DNA of 22,291 nt, taken from positions 1-22,291 of the forward strand of contig JABDQS010000145.1 of the NCBI GenBank assembly GCA_013042125.1, written 5' to 3'. The first letter of the stretch is position 1. Each line of letters opens with the position of its first letter. Shown here one piece after another: positions 1-8,034 of this stretch. Made by a program: the position numbers and the translations under genes. Below the pieces are notes generated by a model. The model saw only the letters and a list, made by a program, of their open reading frames with translations, searched no databases and was not told the DNA's origin. The stretch comes from Eudoraea sp. (GTDB lineage Bacteria; Bacteroidota; Bacteroidia; Flavobacteriales; Flavobacteriaceae).

Positions 1-41
1 TTCATACAGGTCGTATTTTATTTATCGCAGAAACGTAGCTG

Positions 42-49
42 CAAAATTA
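42..49 (-). promoter_or_regulatory. -7 promoter box for a leftward gene beyond the window
   Basis: The reverse complement reads TAATTTTG, an exact match to the Bacteroidota -7 consensus TAnnTTTG, followed by C. Reading leftward, a candidate ATG lies at positions 4-2, about 37 bases downstream, so a divergently transcribed gene probably starts at the very edge of the window. I see no clear -33 TTG. From memory, glycogen synthase often sits divergent to panC in flavobacteria, but only one base past the start codon is visible, so the identity cannot be judged here. Confidence 0.4.
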
Positions 50-80
50 CAAAAATTATGCAGATTAGCCGTAATTATAG

Positions 81-88
81 TAAGTTTG
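81..88 (+). promoter_or_regulatory. -7 promoter box upstream of panC
   Basis: TAAGTTTG matches TAnnTTTG exactly and is followed by C. It lies 20 bases before the ATG at 109. It therefore argues that an in-frame ATG at 58 lies upstream of the transcript and is not the real start. No good -33 TTG is visible at the expected spacing. Confidence 0.5.
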
Positions 89-108
89 CTCGCTTTTTAA
101 CTTTAGGT

Positions 109-957
109 ATGGAGCTGATTTTTGACAAGAAAGGATTACAATCTTGTTTGAGCGCTCATGAAGATGAGTCTGGATTGCTTGGATTAGTACCCACTATGGG
201 TGCATTACATGAGGGACACTTAAGTCTGGTTAGGCAAGCTCTGTCAGAAAATACGAAGGTTGTCGTTAGTATTTTTGTCAATCCAACCCAGTTCAATAAT
301 CCGGAAGATCTCGAAAAATATCCTAAGACCCTGGAAGCCGACCTGGCCTTATTAAAAAGTGTTAGTGATGAGATCATTGTCTTTGCACCAACTGTTTCCG
401 AATTGTATACCCGGGATATTTCTTCAAAAAATTATTCCTTTAATGGCCTGGATAAGGTAATGGAAGGAGAATTCAGAGAAGATCATTTTAATGGGGTAGC
501 TACCGTAGTTGAACTGCTTCTAGACCTTGTAAGGCCAAACAAGGCCTATTTTGGAGAGAAGGACTTTCAGCAGTTACAGATCGTAAAAAAATTAGCCAAT
601 GAGCTGACTTTTAAGGTTAAGATCATAGGCTGCCCAATTGTCAGGGAACCTCACGGCCTGGCTATGAGTTCGCGCAACCAACTGCTGTCCAAAGTCATGC
701 GGCAAAGAGCCGGCATCGTATTTAAGACCCTGGTTACTGCTCAGCAAATGTTTGGCACAAAAAATGCTACTAAGATCGTAGCATATGTGAACGATGTTTT
801 TGCAAATGAGGCAGATCTGAAGCTGGAATATTTTCAGATCGCCGATGTAGAGACGTTGACACCTATGAAGAGAAAACAAGATAATACAAAATACAGAGGC
901 TTTATTGCCGTTTATGCTGAAGGCGTTCGCCTCATCGACAATATCGCTTTGAATTGA
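109..957 (+). CDS. panC: Pantoate--beta-alanine ligase
   Basis: This enzyme condenses pantoate and beta-alanine using ATP (through pantoyl-adenylate) to give pantothenate, the precursor of CoA, in the cytoplasm. Visible family motifs are [11 protein letters not shown] (HIGH-type nucleotide site), [21 protein letters not shown] and the MSSRN loop that replaces KMSKS. An in-frame ATG at 58 would add 17 residues that do not resemble PanC N-termini. I chose the ATG at 109 because it gives 282 residues, the usual family length, begins with MELIF as PanC proteins do, and lies just after a TAnnTTTG box. panD follows after 13 bases, so the last two steps of beta-alanine supply and use are encoded together. 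No panB is present in the window. Confidence 0.95.
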   Translation: MELIFDKKGLQSCLSAHEDESGLLGLVPTMGALHEGHLSLVRQALSENTKVVVSIFVNPTQFNNPEDLEKYPKTLEADLALLKSVSDEIIVFAPTVSELYTRDISSKNYSFNGLDKVMEGEFREDHFNGVATVVELLLDLVRPNKAYFGEKDFQQLQIVKKLANELTFKVKIIGCPIVREPHGLAMSSRNQLLSKVMRQRAGIVFKTLVTAQQMFGTKNATKIVAYVNDVFANEADLKLEYFQIADVETLTPMKRKQDNTKYRGFIAVYAEGVRLIDNIALN

Positions 958-958
958 T

Positions 959-966
959 TACTTTTG
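959..966 (+). promoter_or_regulatory. -7 promoter box immediately before panD
   Basis: TACTTTTG is an exact TAnnTTTG match, beginning two bases after the panC stop and ending four bases before the panD ATG. If used, transcription would begin at or next to the start codon and give an almost leaderless panD mRNA, in addition to read-through from panC. No convincing -33 TTG at normal spacing. Confidence 0.4.
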
Positions 967-970
967 CAAA

Positions 971-1321
971 ATGAAAATTGAAGTTGTAAAATCTAAGATA
1001 CACCGTGTTAAAGTTACCGGAGCTGACCTCAATTATATAGGTAGCATTACCATAGATGAAGATCTTATGGATGCGGCGAATATCATTAGGGGGGAAAAAG
1101 TCCAGATCGTGAACAATAATAACGGTGAGCGATTGGAGACCTATGCTATACCGGGCCCTCGAAACACGGGTGAACTTACATTAAATGGCGCTGCGGCCAG
1201 AAAAGTGGCAGTCGGTGATGTCCTTATCCTTATTACCTATGCCTCTATGGAACTTGAGGAGGCCAAAGTATTTGAGCCTGCTATGATTTTTCCAAATGAA
1301 GAGAACAATCTTTTAACCTAA
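971..1321 (+). CDS. panD: Aspartate 1-decarboxylase (pyruvoyl enzyme)
   Basis: PanD decarboxylates L-aspartate to beta-alanine, the substrate of the PanC encoded just upstream. The 116 residues match the family length. The self-cleavage site Gly24-Ser25 is present (YIGSITID); Ser25 becomes the pyruvoyl group of the large chain. Other residues known from the E. coli enzyme fall at the same numbers: Lys9, His11, Arg54, Tyr58 and the Asn72-Gly-Ala-Ala turn. I therefore expect a normal, autoprocessing enzyme. It lies 13 bases after panC and 3 bases before the next gene, inside a tightly packed unit. Confidence 0.96.
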   Translation: MKIEVVKSKIHRVKVTGADLNYIGSITIDEDLMDAANIIRGEKVQIVNNNNGERLETYAIPGPRNTGELTLNGAAARKVAVGDVLILITYASMELEEAKVFEPAMIFPNEENNLLT

Positions 1322-1324
1322 CCC

Positions 1325-2290
1325 TTGAGCTCTCGCTTAAAAAAACTCTTAAAAATAATTATACCCATTTTACTTGGGGTTTTTTTGGTTTGGTATTCCT
1401 ACAGCAGTACAAGTCCCGAAAATAGAAAGGAGATCTTTAAGTATATACGGGAAGCAGATCTTTTTTGGGTCGGTATTTCCGTTTTTATTGGCATTTTAAG
1501 TCATATTTCAAGGGCTGTACGATGGAATTACTTGTTGGAACCTCTGGGGTATAGACCAAAGATCCGCAATAACATTCTCTTTATTTTAATGGCCTATTTT
1601 GCCAATTTAGGTATTCCGAGATCGGGAGAGGTCCTCAGGGCAACTGCTTTGGCTACCTATGAGAACGTTCCTTTTCAAAAAGGTTTCGGGACCATTGTTA
1701 CAGAGAGAGTTATAGATCTGCTGATGCTGTTCCTGATCATTTTTATAGCCCTGATCTCTCAAACGGATATAATTTTAGGTTACCTGAAGGCCAATGGAAT
1801 AGGCCTTACTGCCACCCTATTGTTAGTAGGAGCCGGGGTGTTTTTCCTCTTTCTTTTTCTTGCCTTCCTACGCCGATCCAGTTCAAAGCTTGCCATAAAG
1901 CTTAAAGATCTGGTAAAGGGATTATTAGATGGAATACTGAGTATCTTCAAAATGAAAATGAAATGGGCTTTCTTATTTCATACTATTTTTATCTGGGGAG
2001 CCTATATTGCCATGTTTTGGGTAATAAAGTTCACAGTGGCTGAGACCATATCCTTATCCCTCTCAGAATTGTTAGTAGGCTTTATTGCAGGGGCATTTGC
2101 AATGTCTACAACCAATGGTGGCATAGGGTTGTATCCGATAGCCGTAAGCAAATCACTTGCCATATTCGGTATTAGCGCTGTATCTGGGGATGCATTTGGA
2201 TGGATCATGTGGATCTCTCAAACGCTTATGGTAGTGGTCTTTGGTGCAATATCTTTTCTACTCTTACCGTTATTGAACAGGAACCGATAG
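1325..2290 (+). CDS. Flippase-like UPF0104 / LPG-synthase TM-domain membrane protein
   Basis: A 321-residue integral membrane protein of the lysylphosphatidylglycerol-synthase transmembrane family (PF03706, UPF0104, flippase-like domain). I see about eight hydrophobic segments, starting near residues 9-26 and ending near 293-315, plus the family pattern IPRSGEVLRA near residues 98-107. The soluble aminoacyltransferase half of MprF is absent, so it is not a complete LPG synthase. Family members are thought to move or modify lipids, but the substrate here is unknown. The start must be TTG at 1325, three bases after the panD stop: the first in-frame ATG is about 89 codons later and would remove several membrane segments. 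That spacing suggests translational coupling to panD. Confidence 0.85.
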   Translation: MSSRLKKLLKIIIPILLGVFLVWYSYSSTSPENRKEIFKYIREADLFWVGISVFIGILSHISRAVRWNYLLEPLGYRPKIRNNILFILMAYFANLGIPRSGEVLRATALATYENVPFQKGFGTIVTERVIDLLMLFLIIFIALISQTDIILGYLKANGIGLTATLLLVGAGVFFLFLFLAFLRRSSSKLAIKLKDLVKGLLDGILSIFKMKMKWAFLFHTIFIWGAYIAMFWVIKFTVAETISLSLSELLVGFIAGAFAMSTTNGGIGLYPIAVSKSLAIFGISAVSGDAFGWIMWISQTLMVVVFGAISFLLLPLLNRNR

Positions 2291-2318
2291 GCTTCCGCTA
2301 ATCAATAAAATAAACCTA

Positions 2319-3452
2319 ATGAGAATTGTCGTATCCATGGTACTTGCGGTGTTCATCGCCCAGGTCTCCATAGCACAGGTTACCAACGAAATCTTTGAAT
2401 CATTTAAATTACAGGAAAGGCGTAACGTTTCCTATTATTTTCCGGAAGATTATACCCCGGATAAAAAATATCCTTTAGTAGTAGTTCTGGATGCCGAATA
2501 CCTGTTTGATCAGGTTGTCGCTAATGCTAAATTCTTTAGTAGATTCGAAGGAATGCCTGAGGTCATTGTAGTTGGAATTGAACAAAGTAAGAACGATCTT
2601 AGGTGGGAAGATTGTGCCTACGAGGAAAATTCGGGGCTGCCCACTGAGAAGGGAAGTCAATTCTATGAATTTTTAGGGATGGAGATCATTCCATACCTCG
2701 ATCTGAATTACAATACAGCTCCTTTCAGGATGATCATTGGTTATGATATTACGGCCAATTTCGGCAATTATTACCTTTTTAAGGACCGGTCCTTTTTCAG
2801 TGCCTTCATTAGTATTTCTCCGAGATTGGCGCCCGAAATGGAAAATAGAGTGCCTGAAAGGCTGAAGGCCATGGAACAGCAGATCTTTTATCACCTTATT
2901 TCTGAAGGTGGTGATCCCACGGTTAAACAATTGGATCAAAATCTTAAAGCTATTGACAAACCCACTATCCACTATTCCTATGACGAATATCCCGATGCCA
3001 ATGAGGTCTCTGTTGCAACCTATGGTCTGGGAAAAGCATGGGAACAAATGTTTGAGATCTTTAAGCCTATTAGCCCAAAAGAGTACAGGGAAAAAATACT
3101 GACCTCAGAAGAACCGGTTTTCAAATATCTGGAAGACAAATATGCCACAATAGAAGAACTGTTCGGTTTCCAAAAACAAGTGAGCCTCAATGATATAATG
3201 GCAGTGTACGCCGCTAGCAGGAAGAAAGATGATTATGAAGCTTTAAAGCCTTTGTCTGAACTCTGCAAAAAGCAATATCCGGAAACCATGCTGGGCTTCT
3301 ATTTTGAAGGAGAATATTACGAGGAATTAGGCGAGGCAAAAAAAGCTCTTCGTACATTTGAGAAGGCTTTTGGTATGCAGGAGATCGATTTTCTGACCAA
3401 GGAACTGGCGCTGGAAAAGATAGATGCCATAAAAGCCGATTTCGGATACTAA
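2319..3452 (+). CDS. Secreted alpha/beta-hydrolase-fold protein, probable pseudo-esterase, with C-terminal TPR-like segment
   Basis: This 377-residue protein starts with a signal peptide (residues 1-20, ending SIAQ) and should be periplasmic. Residues about 30-250 resemble the esterase D family (PF00756): PLVVVLDAEYLFD for the first strand and FISISPRL after the nucleophile elbow. The elbow itself reads G-Y-D-I-T-A (141-146), where the family has G-H-S-x-G-G, so Asp143 replaces the catalytic serine. The region that should carry the catalytic histidine (PDANEVSVATYGLG, 225-238) has none at the expected place. Residues about 320-352 look like one TPR helix pair. I infer a non-catalytic, ligand- or protein-binding role. 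It is the last gene before a strong terminator, 28 bases after the membrane protein. Confidence 0.8.
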   Translation: MRIVVSMVLAVFIAQVSIAQVTNEIFESFKLQERRNVSYYFPEDYTPDKKYPLVVVLDAEYLFDQVVANAKFFSRFEGMPEVIVVGIEQSKNDLRWEDCAYEENSGLPTEKGSQFYEFLGMEIIPYLDLNYNTAPFRMIIGYDITANFGNYYLFKDRSFFSAFISISPRLAPEMENRVPERLKAMEQQIFYHLISEGGDPTVKQLDQNLKAIDKPTIHYSYDEYPDANEVSVATYGLGKAWEQMFEIFKPISPKEYREKILTSEEPVFKYLEDKYATIEELFGFQKQVSLNDIMAVYAASRKKDDYEALKPLSELCKKQYPETMLGFYFEGEYYEELGEAKKALRTFEKAFGMQEIDFLTKELALEKIDAIKADFGY

Positions 3453-3482
3453 CTCTCACAAAAAAGTCAACATTAAAATATC

Positions 3483-3524
3483 AAACGTCTTGCTAGTTAA
3501 TAGCAGGACGTTTCTTTTGTTTTT
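3483..3524 (+). terminator. Rho-independent terminator after the panCD unit
   Basis: A 13-bp stem: 3483-3495 pairs with 3501-3513 (AAACGTC/GACGTTT, one T-G wobble, then TGCTA/TAGCA) around a five-base loop GTTAA, followed by a T-rich run at 3514-3524. It lies 30 bases past the stop of the hydrolase-fold gene and is the clearest terminator in the window. It separates the panC-panD unit from radA. Confidence 0.9.
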
Positions 3525-3546
3525 AGCCGGAACCACAATATCTTTA
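3515..3546 (+). promoter_or_regulatory. Probable radA promoter
   Basis: TTTTG at 3515-3519, then 19 bases, then TATCTTTA at 3539-3546, one mismatch from TAnnTTTG. This ends 8 bases before the radA ATG. The -33 element would lie inside the T-tract of the preceding terminator, an economical arrangement. Confidence 0.4.
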
Positions 3547-3554
3547 GCCAGATC

Positions 3555-4916
3555 ATGGCTAAAACCAAAACCGCTTTCTTTTGTCAGAACTGTGGCACCC
3601 AATATGCAAAATGGGCCGGGCAATGCAGTGCCTGTAAAGAATGGAATACCATCGTTGAAGAACTCATTCAGAAAGAAGAAAAGTCTAGCTGGAAAACTAA
3701 GGTTAATGGCAGCACAAAAGTAGCTAAACCGTTATCCATCGCTGAGATAAGTACAGATAAGGAAGAGCGTTTAGATATAAAAGATCAGGAGTTCAATCGC
3801 GTTCTTGGAGGTGGTTTGGTTCCCGGTTCCCTGGTTTTGTTAGGTGGAGAACCCGGGATTGGAAAAAGTACCCTCCTGTTGCAGATCGCCCTCAAACTCC
3901 CTTACAAAACCCTCTATGTTTCCGGAGAAGAAAGTTTAAAACAAATAAAAATGCGTGCAGACCGGCTTTATCCCGGTTCAACTTCTTGTTTTATCCTAAC
4001 CGAGACCAAAACCCAAAAGATCTTTCAGCAAATTTCAGCACTTCAACCAGATATTCTGGTTATAGATTCTATTCAAACCTTACACTCAGATTATATTGAG
4101 TCGTCTGCCGGAAGTATTTCCCAGATCAGGGAGTGCACGGCCGAACTTATCAAATTCGCAAAAGAGACCAATACTCCGGTTATCCTCGTGGGCCATATTA
4201 CTAAAGATGGATCCATCGCAGGACCCAAGATCCTTGAGCATATGGTAGATACGGTCCTGCAGTTTGAAGGCGATCGTAATTATATGTATCGCATTCTAAG
4301 AGCACTTAAGAATAGATTTGGCTCCACTGCCGAATTGGGCATATATGAAATGCAGGGTAACGGACTACGAGAAGTGAGTAATCCTTCAGAGATCCTGATA
4401 TCCAAAAATGAAGATCATCTGAGTGGTACGGCCATCGTGGCTACCCTGGAAGGAATGCGACCTTTATTGATAGAGATACAAGCCCTTGTAAGTTCTGCCG
4501 TGTACGGAACTCCTCAACGAACCACCACTGGTTTCAACAGCAAGCGACTGAACATGCTGTTGGCTGTTCTGGAGAAACGTGCCGGATTCAAATTAGGAGC
4601 CAAGGATGTATTTCTGAACATTACCGGAGGCATCACCGTAGATGATCCTGCCATAGACCTTGGCGTAGTAGTTGCCGTTCTGTCTAGCAATGCAGATATT
4701 CCTACGGAAAAAGGAGTTTGTTTTGCAGCAGAAATTGGTTTAGCCGGAGAAGTAAGACCTGTTCGAAGAGTGGATCAACGCATTCTGGAGGCAGAAAAAT
4801 TAGGCTTCACCAGTATTTTTGTTTCCAAAAACAATAAAATAGGCCTTAAAAATCCTTCTATCAATATTATTAAGGTATCCCGTATTGAAGAAGTGGTTAG
4901 TAAGTTGTTCGGTTAA
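3555..4916 (+). CDS. radA: DNA repair protein RadA
   Basis: RadA (Sms) is a RecA-like ATPase and helicase that promotes branch migration during homologous recombination and natural transformation. The 453 residues show the full domain order: an N-terminal C4 zinc finger (Cys10, Cys13, Cys24, Cys27), Walker A GEPGIGKST (98-106), Walker B ILVIDSIQT (167-175), the RadA signature KNRFG (252-256) and a C-terminal Lon-protease-like domain without protease function (about 290-453). Length is typical. It stands alone between a terminator and a differently purposed lipoprotein gene. comF, another gene often linked to DNA uptake, is about 8 kb away. Confidence 0.97.
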   Translation: MAKTKTAFFCQNCGTQYAKWAGQCSACKEWNTIVEELIQKEEKSSWKTKVNGSTKVAKPLSIAEISTDKEERLDIKDQEFNRVLGGGLVPGSLVLLGGEPGIGKSTLLLQIALKLPYKTLYVSGEESLKQIKMRADRLYPGSTSCFILTETKTQKIFQQISALQPDILVIDSIQTLHSDYIESSAGSISQIRECTAELIKFAKETNTPVILVGHITKDGSIAGPKILEHMVDTVLQFEGDRNYMYRILRALKNRFGSTAELGIYEMQGNGLREVSNPSEILISKNEDHLSGTAIVATLEGMRPLLIEIQALVSSAVYGTPQRTTTGFNSKRLNMLLAVLEKRAGFKLGAKDVFLNITGGITVDDPAIDLGVVVAVLSSNADIPTEKGVCFAAEIGLAGEVRPVRRVDQRILEAEKLGFTSIFVSKNNKIGLKNPSINIIKVSRIEEVVSKLFG

Positions 4917-4963
4917 TACTCCAATTTATACTATTTTTAAGTACATCATAAATCCTTTACCAA

Positions 4964-6016
4964 ATGAAAAAACTTCTCTCCCTTTTGATCCTTTCTATTG
5001 TTGTGTTTAGCTGTAAACAAGCTCCGGAAACCACCTCAGCGGAAAATACTGAGGGCGATTTAGAATACTTGAGTTTTGAAGGGCGAGACGACCAATTTAC
5101 AGGTGGAATTAAGATGATCCCTATTACCACCCCTAAAGGAAATTTTAAGGTATGGACCAAAAGAATAGGGAACAATCCCACCAAAAAGGTACTGCTCCTT
5201 CACGGTGGGCCAGGAATGACCCATGAATTATACAGCTGTTTCGATGGCTACTTCCCTCAGGAAGGGGTCGAATATATCTATTACGATCAATTGGGTTCTT
5301 ATTACAGTGACAAACCGGATGATCTTGATCTTTGGACCACAGCACGATTTGTGGAAGAAGTAGAGCAGGTTCGGCAGGCACTTGGCCTGGATGCCTCAAA
5401 TTTCTATTTGCTTGGACAATCCTGGGGCGGCATCCTCGCAATGGAATATGCCTTGAAATACCAGGATAACATAAAAGGATTGGTAATATCTAATATGATG
5501 AGCAGCATTCCCGAATATAATTTATACGCTCAAAATGTATTGGGACCTCAAATGGATCCTGACATATACAAAGAAATAAAGGCCTTGGAAGAAGCGGAAG
5601 ATTTTGGGAATCCTAAATACGGGGATCTGCTCTTTCAATATTATTATACTGAACATGTGCTCCGCATGCCGCCGGATGAATGGCCTGAAGCTGTTATGCG
5701 CAGCTTAACCCACGCCAATAATCAGGTGTATGTTCATATGCAGGGGTACAGTGAATTTGGAATCACAGGAGATGCCACCCTCAAGAATTGGGACATCAAG
5801 GACCGCTTAAAAGAAATAAAGGTGCCAACCCTTGTAATTGGCGCTCAATATGATACCATGGATCCTGCTCATATGGAGTGGATGTCCAAAGAAGTACAGA
5901 ATGGGAGGTATCTTTACTGCCCCAATGGAAGTCATTTATCTCAATACGACGACCAAAAGACCTACTTTAATGGGCTAATTCAATTTATTGATGACGTGGA
6001 CAAAAAAGCCTTCTGA
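4964..6016 (+). CDS. Proline-iminopeptidase-family lipoprotein (alpha/beta hydrolase)
   Basis: A 350-residue serine hydrolase of the proline-specific aminopeptidase family (S33), predicted to release N-terminal residues, typically proline, from small peptides. The oxyanion motif HGGPG is at 80-84, the nucleophile Ser153 sits in GQSWGG, Asp297 is in AQYDTMD, and His324 is in NGSHLSQ, so the triad is complete. The N-terminus is a lipoprotein signal (KKLLSLLILSIVVFSC) with Cys17 as lipid site. The residues after the Cys (KQAPETT) lack the acidic surface-export signal, so I expect a periplasm-facing location. The stop codon at 6014-6016 touches the stop codon of the convergent aldo/keto reductase. 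Confidence 0.9.
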   Translation: MKKLLSLLILSIVVFSCKQAPETTSAENTEGDLEYLSFEGRDDQFTGGIKMIPITTPKGNFKVWTKRIGNNPTKKVLLLHGGPGMTHELYSCFDGYFPQEGVEYIYYDQLGSYYSDKPDDLDLWTTARFVEEVEQVRQALGLDASNFYLLGQSWGGILAMEYALKYQDNIKGLVISNMMSSIPEYNLYAQNVLGPQMDPDIYKEIKALEEAEDFGNPKYGDLLFQYYYTEHVLRMPPDEWPEAVMRSLTHANNQVYVHMQGYSEFGITGDATLKNWDIKDRLKEIKVPTLVIGAQYDTMDPAHMEWMSKEVQNGRYLYCPNGSHLSQYDDQKTYFNGLIQFIDDVDKKAF

Positions 6017-7057
6017 TCAGGGTGCCGGATCAGGGTTCTCATTATGGATGGCATCAATCTCCTTTAATAATTCATCAGATAAGCTAAGGTCTATACTGCC
6101 TATATTCTCTTTTAATTGCTCCATTGAAGTTGCTCCGATGATCGTACTTGTTAAGAAAGGTCTTGAGGTTACAAATGCCAATGCCATCTGCGAGAGGGTA
6201 ATTTGATGTTTTTCAGCCAGATCCAAATACTTTTGAGTGGCTTTGAGTGCAATTTCATTGCTGTATCTTCCATAGGCCGGAAAGAGTGTAATACGTGCAT
6301 TCTCCGGTTTAGCTCCACCCAGATATTTCCCGCTTAATACTCCAAAACCTAAAGGAGAATAGGCCAAAAGTCCTAATTTTTCCCTCATGGAAATTTCGGA
6401 AAGACCCACTTCAAAGGACCTATTCAGCAAGCTGTACGGGTTTTGAATAGTGATCATCCTGGGTAAGCTTTTATGCACCTTGCTCTCTTCCAGAAAACGC
6501 ATGGCTCCCCATGGGGTTTCATTAGATAAGCCAACATGACCTATTTTCCCTTCTTTGATGAGTTCCCTGAGCGTTTCCAATACCTGATGAATATTATCCT
6601 GCCAGAAATCTGAAAGATCATGGGAATAACCGCGTTTCCCAAAATAATTGGTAGATCTTTCCGGCCAGTGCAGTTGATAAAGGTCTATATGATCTGTTTG
6701 TAATCGTTCCAGACTGCCATTTACCGCCTCTATCAGTGATTCTTTTTTAAATCCTGTTGTGCGGATAAATTTCGTAAATGAAGCTTTCCCCGCGATCTTC
6801 GAAGCCAGTATAATCTCGTCTCGTTTTCCCGTTTTTTTAAACCAACTTCCAATGATCTTTTCGGTTAAGGCATATCTGTCCGGGTGTGCTGGAATAGGAT
6901 AGAGTTCGGCCGTATCAAAAAAGTTGATGCCCTGTTCCACAGCATAGTCCATTTGCTCATGCCCTTCGGCTTCCGTATTCTGCCGTCCCCAGGTCATGGT
7001 TCCTAAGCAAATCTTACTTACTTCTAATGTGGTATGGGGCAGGGTAGTATAGATCAT
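6017..7057 (-). CDS. tas: NADP(H)-dependent aldo/keto reductase, Tas-like
   Basis: A cytoplasmic aldo/keto reductase with a TIM-barrel fold. It matches E. coli Tas closely along its whole length and has the same 346 residues. Shared stretches include LEVSKICLGTMTWG, IQNPYSLLNRSFEVGL and LGATSMEQLKENI. The catalytic tetrad is present: Asp48 and Tyr53 (FFDTAELYP), Lys87 (ILASKIAG) and His130 (LYQLHWPERSTN). The physiological substrate of this group is not settled; E. coli tas was found as a suppressor of tyrosine auxotrophy in a starved strain. It lies 56 bases downstream of the exonuclease III gene on the same strand, with its own -7 box in the gap. Confidence 0.92.
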   Translation of the reverse strand: MIYTTLPHTTLEVSKICLGTMTWGRQNTEAEGHEQMDYAVEQGINFFDTAELYPIPAHPDRYALTEKIIGSWFKKTGKRDEIILASKIAGKASFTKFIRTTGFKKESLIEAVNGSLERLQTDHIDLYQLHWPERSTNYFGKRGYSHDLSDFWQDNIHQVLETLRELIKEGKIGHVGLSNETPWGAMRFLEESKVHKSLPRMITIQNPYSLLNRSFEVGLSEISMREKLGLLAYSPLGFGVLSGKYLGGAKPENARITLFPAYGRYSNEIALKATQKYLDLAEKHQITLSQMALAFVTSRPFLTSTIIGATSMEQLKENIGSIDLSLSDELLKEIDAIHNENPDPAP

Positions 7058-7082
7058 TCGTTACGCTTTGCATTAATGGCCG

Positions 7083-7090
7083 CAAAGGTA
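7083..7090 (-). promoter_or_regulatory. -7 promoter box for the Tas-like reductase
   Basis: The reverse complement reads TACCTTTG followed by CG, an exact TAnnTTTG match, 25 bases before the reductase ATG at 7057. No clear -33 TTG. It suggests the reductase can be transcribed independently of the exonuclease gene upstream. Confidence 0.5.
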
Positions 7091-7113
7091 GTCATAGGAT
7101 GTGTAAATGAAAA

Positions 7114-7881
7114 CTATGTGCTTTCCAATTCTACCAGGATGGGGCAATGATCACTGTGTTTTGCTTTGGACAGGATAACAGATCGTTTTAGTTGAGCTGC
7201 CAGTGGACTACTCACCATCCCGTAGTCTAAGCGCCAACCTTTGTTATTGTTTCTGGCGTTGGCCCTGTAACTCCACCAGGTATATTGGTGAGGCTCCTGG
7301 TTGAAGTGACGAAAACTATCGATAAATCCACTCTCCAAAAAGTTCCCCATCCACTCGCGTTCAACAGGTAAAAATCCCGAAACATTTTTATTCCTGACAG
7401 GATCATGAATGTCTATCGCCCTATGACAAATATTGTAGTCTCCGCAAATTACCAGTTTTGGATGCGTATTCTTTAATTCGTCAATATAGGTCTGGAAATC
7501 GGCCATATACTGCAGTTTGTGATCTAATCTTGCAAGGTTTGTTCCCGAAGGCAGGTATAAGCTCATTACAGATACACCATTAAAATCGGCCCGTAAATTA
7601 CGCCCTTCAAAATCCATATAATCGATCCCGGTGCCAAACTCAATATGATCCGGTTCTTTCTTTGAAAGGATGGCCACCCCGCTATAGCCTTTCTTTTCTG
7701 CACTATACCAATAATGATGTGGATAGCCTGCCTCTTCAAAAAGCGAAAGGTCTAGCTGTTCTCTCATGGCCTTGATCTCCTGTAGGCAAACCACATCAGG
7801 ATCCACACTTTGCAGCCATTCTAAGAACCCTTTCCCTAGGGCTGCCCGAATTCCATTAACATTATAGGAGACTATCTTCAT
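7114..7881 (-). CDS. xth: Exodeoxyribonuclease III (AP endonuclease)
   Basis: This enzyme cuts DNA at abasic sites and removes 3' blocking groups and nucleotides, acting in base-excision repair in the cytoplasm. The 255 residues are the usual length. Endonuclease/exonuclease/phosphatase motifs appear in order: SYNVNGIRAA (5-14), metal ligand Glu35 in CLQEIKA, Tyr109 in SLYLPSG, Asp148 and Asn150 in ICGDYNICH, Asp219 in WRLDYGM, and the catalytic pair Asp244-His245 in SDHCP. There is no signal peptide, so it is not a secreted nuclease. A TAnnTTTG-like box with one mismatch (TACTTTCG) lies at 7895-7902 on the minus strand, 13 bases before the ATG. Confidence 0.96.
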   Translation of the reverse strand: MKIVSYNVNGIRAALGKGFLEWLQSVDPDVVCLQEIKAMREQLDLSLFEEAGYPHHYWYSAEKKGYSGVAILSKKEPDHIEFGTGIDYMDFEGRNLRADFNGVSVMSLYLPSGTNLARLDHKLQYMADFQTYIDELKNTHPKLVICGDYNICHRAIDIHDPVRNKNVSGFLPVEREWMGNFLESGFIDSFRHFNQEPHQYTWWSYRANARNNNKGWRLDYGMVSSPLAAQLKRSVILSKAKHSDHCPILVELEST

Positions 7882-7937
7882 CTTAGAATTTTTTCGAAAG
7901 TAGCAATTGTTGAGTACAGTAAAAAGGCGATTAACGA

Positions 7938-7970
7938 TTTGTTTACAATTAGAAGCGCAACCTAAATTTG
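7938..7970 (+). promoter_or_regulatory. Promoter of the small outer-membrane protein gene
   Basis: TTTG at 7938-7941, a 21-base spacer and an exact TAAATTTG at 7963-7970 give a complete Bacteroidota-type promoter in the 153-base divergent gap. The leader to the ATG at 8035 would be roughly 55-60 bases. I see no further gene or repeat in this gap. Confidence 0.6.
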
Positions 7971-8034
7971 ATCCAACATCCTATTATTAATTCCATATAG
8001 ATGCCTATCTTTTCCACTATTAAAATCATAATGT

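Noticed and set aside
58..108. Upstream in-frame ATG that would lengthen PanC by 17 residues
   Set aside because: The added residues do not resemble PanC N-termini, and a -7 box at 81-88 lies after this ATG, so it is probably not transcribed from that promoter.
2673..3047. Long open frame antisense to the hydrolase-fold gene
   Set aside because: It has no recognisable motif or promoter, and the sense frame is a full-length family protein; it is a shadow of that gene.
6015..6035. Direct repeat of GATCAGGG at the end of the reductase gene
   Set aside because: Two copies only, within codons for the Pro-Asp-Pro-Ala-Pro tail; it fits coding sequence and the Tas-like C-terminus.
7114..7881. Exonuclease III as the nuclease partner of the lamin-tail lipoprotein
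   Set aside because: It has no signal peptide, matches the cytoplasmic repair enzyme throughout, and is more than 10 kb away.
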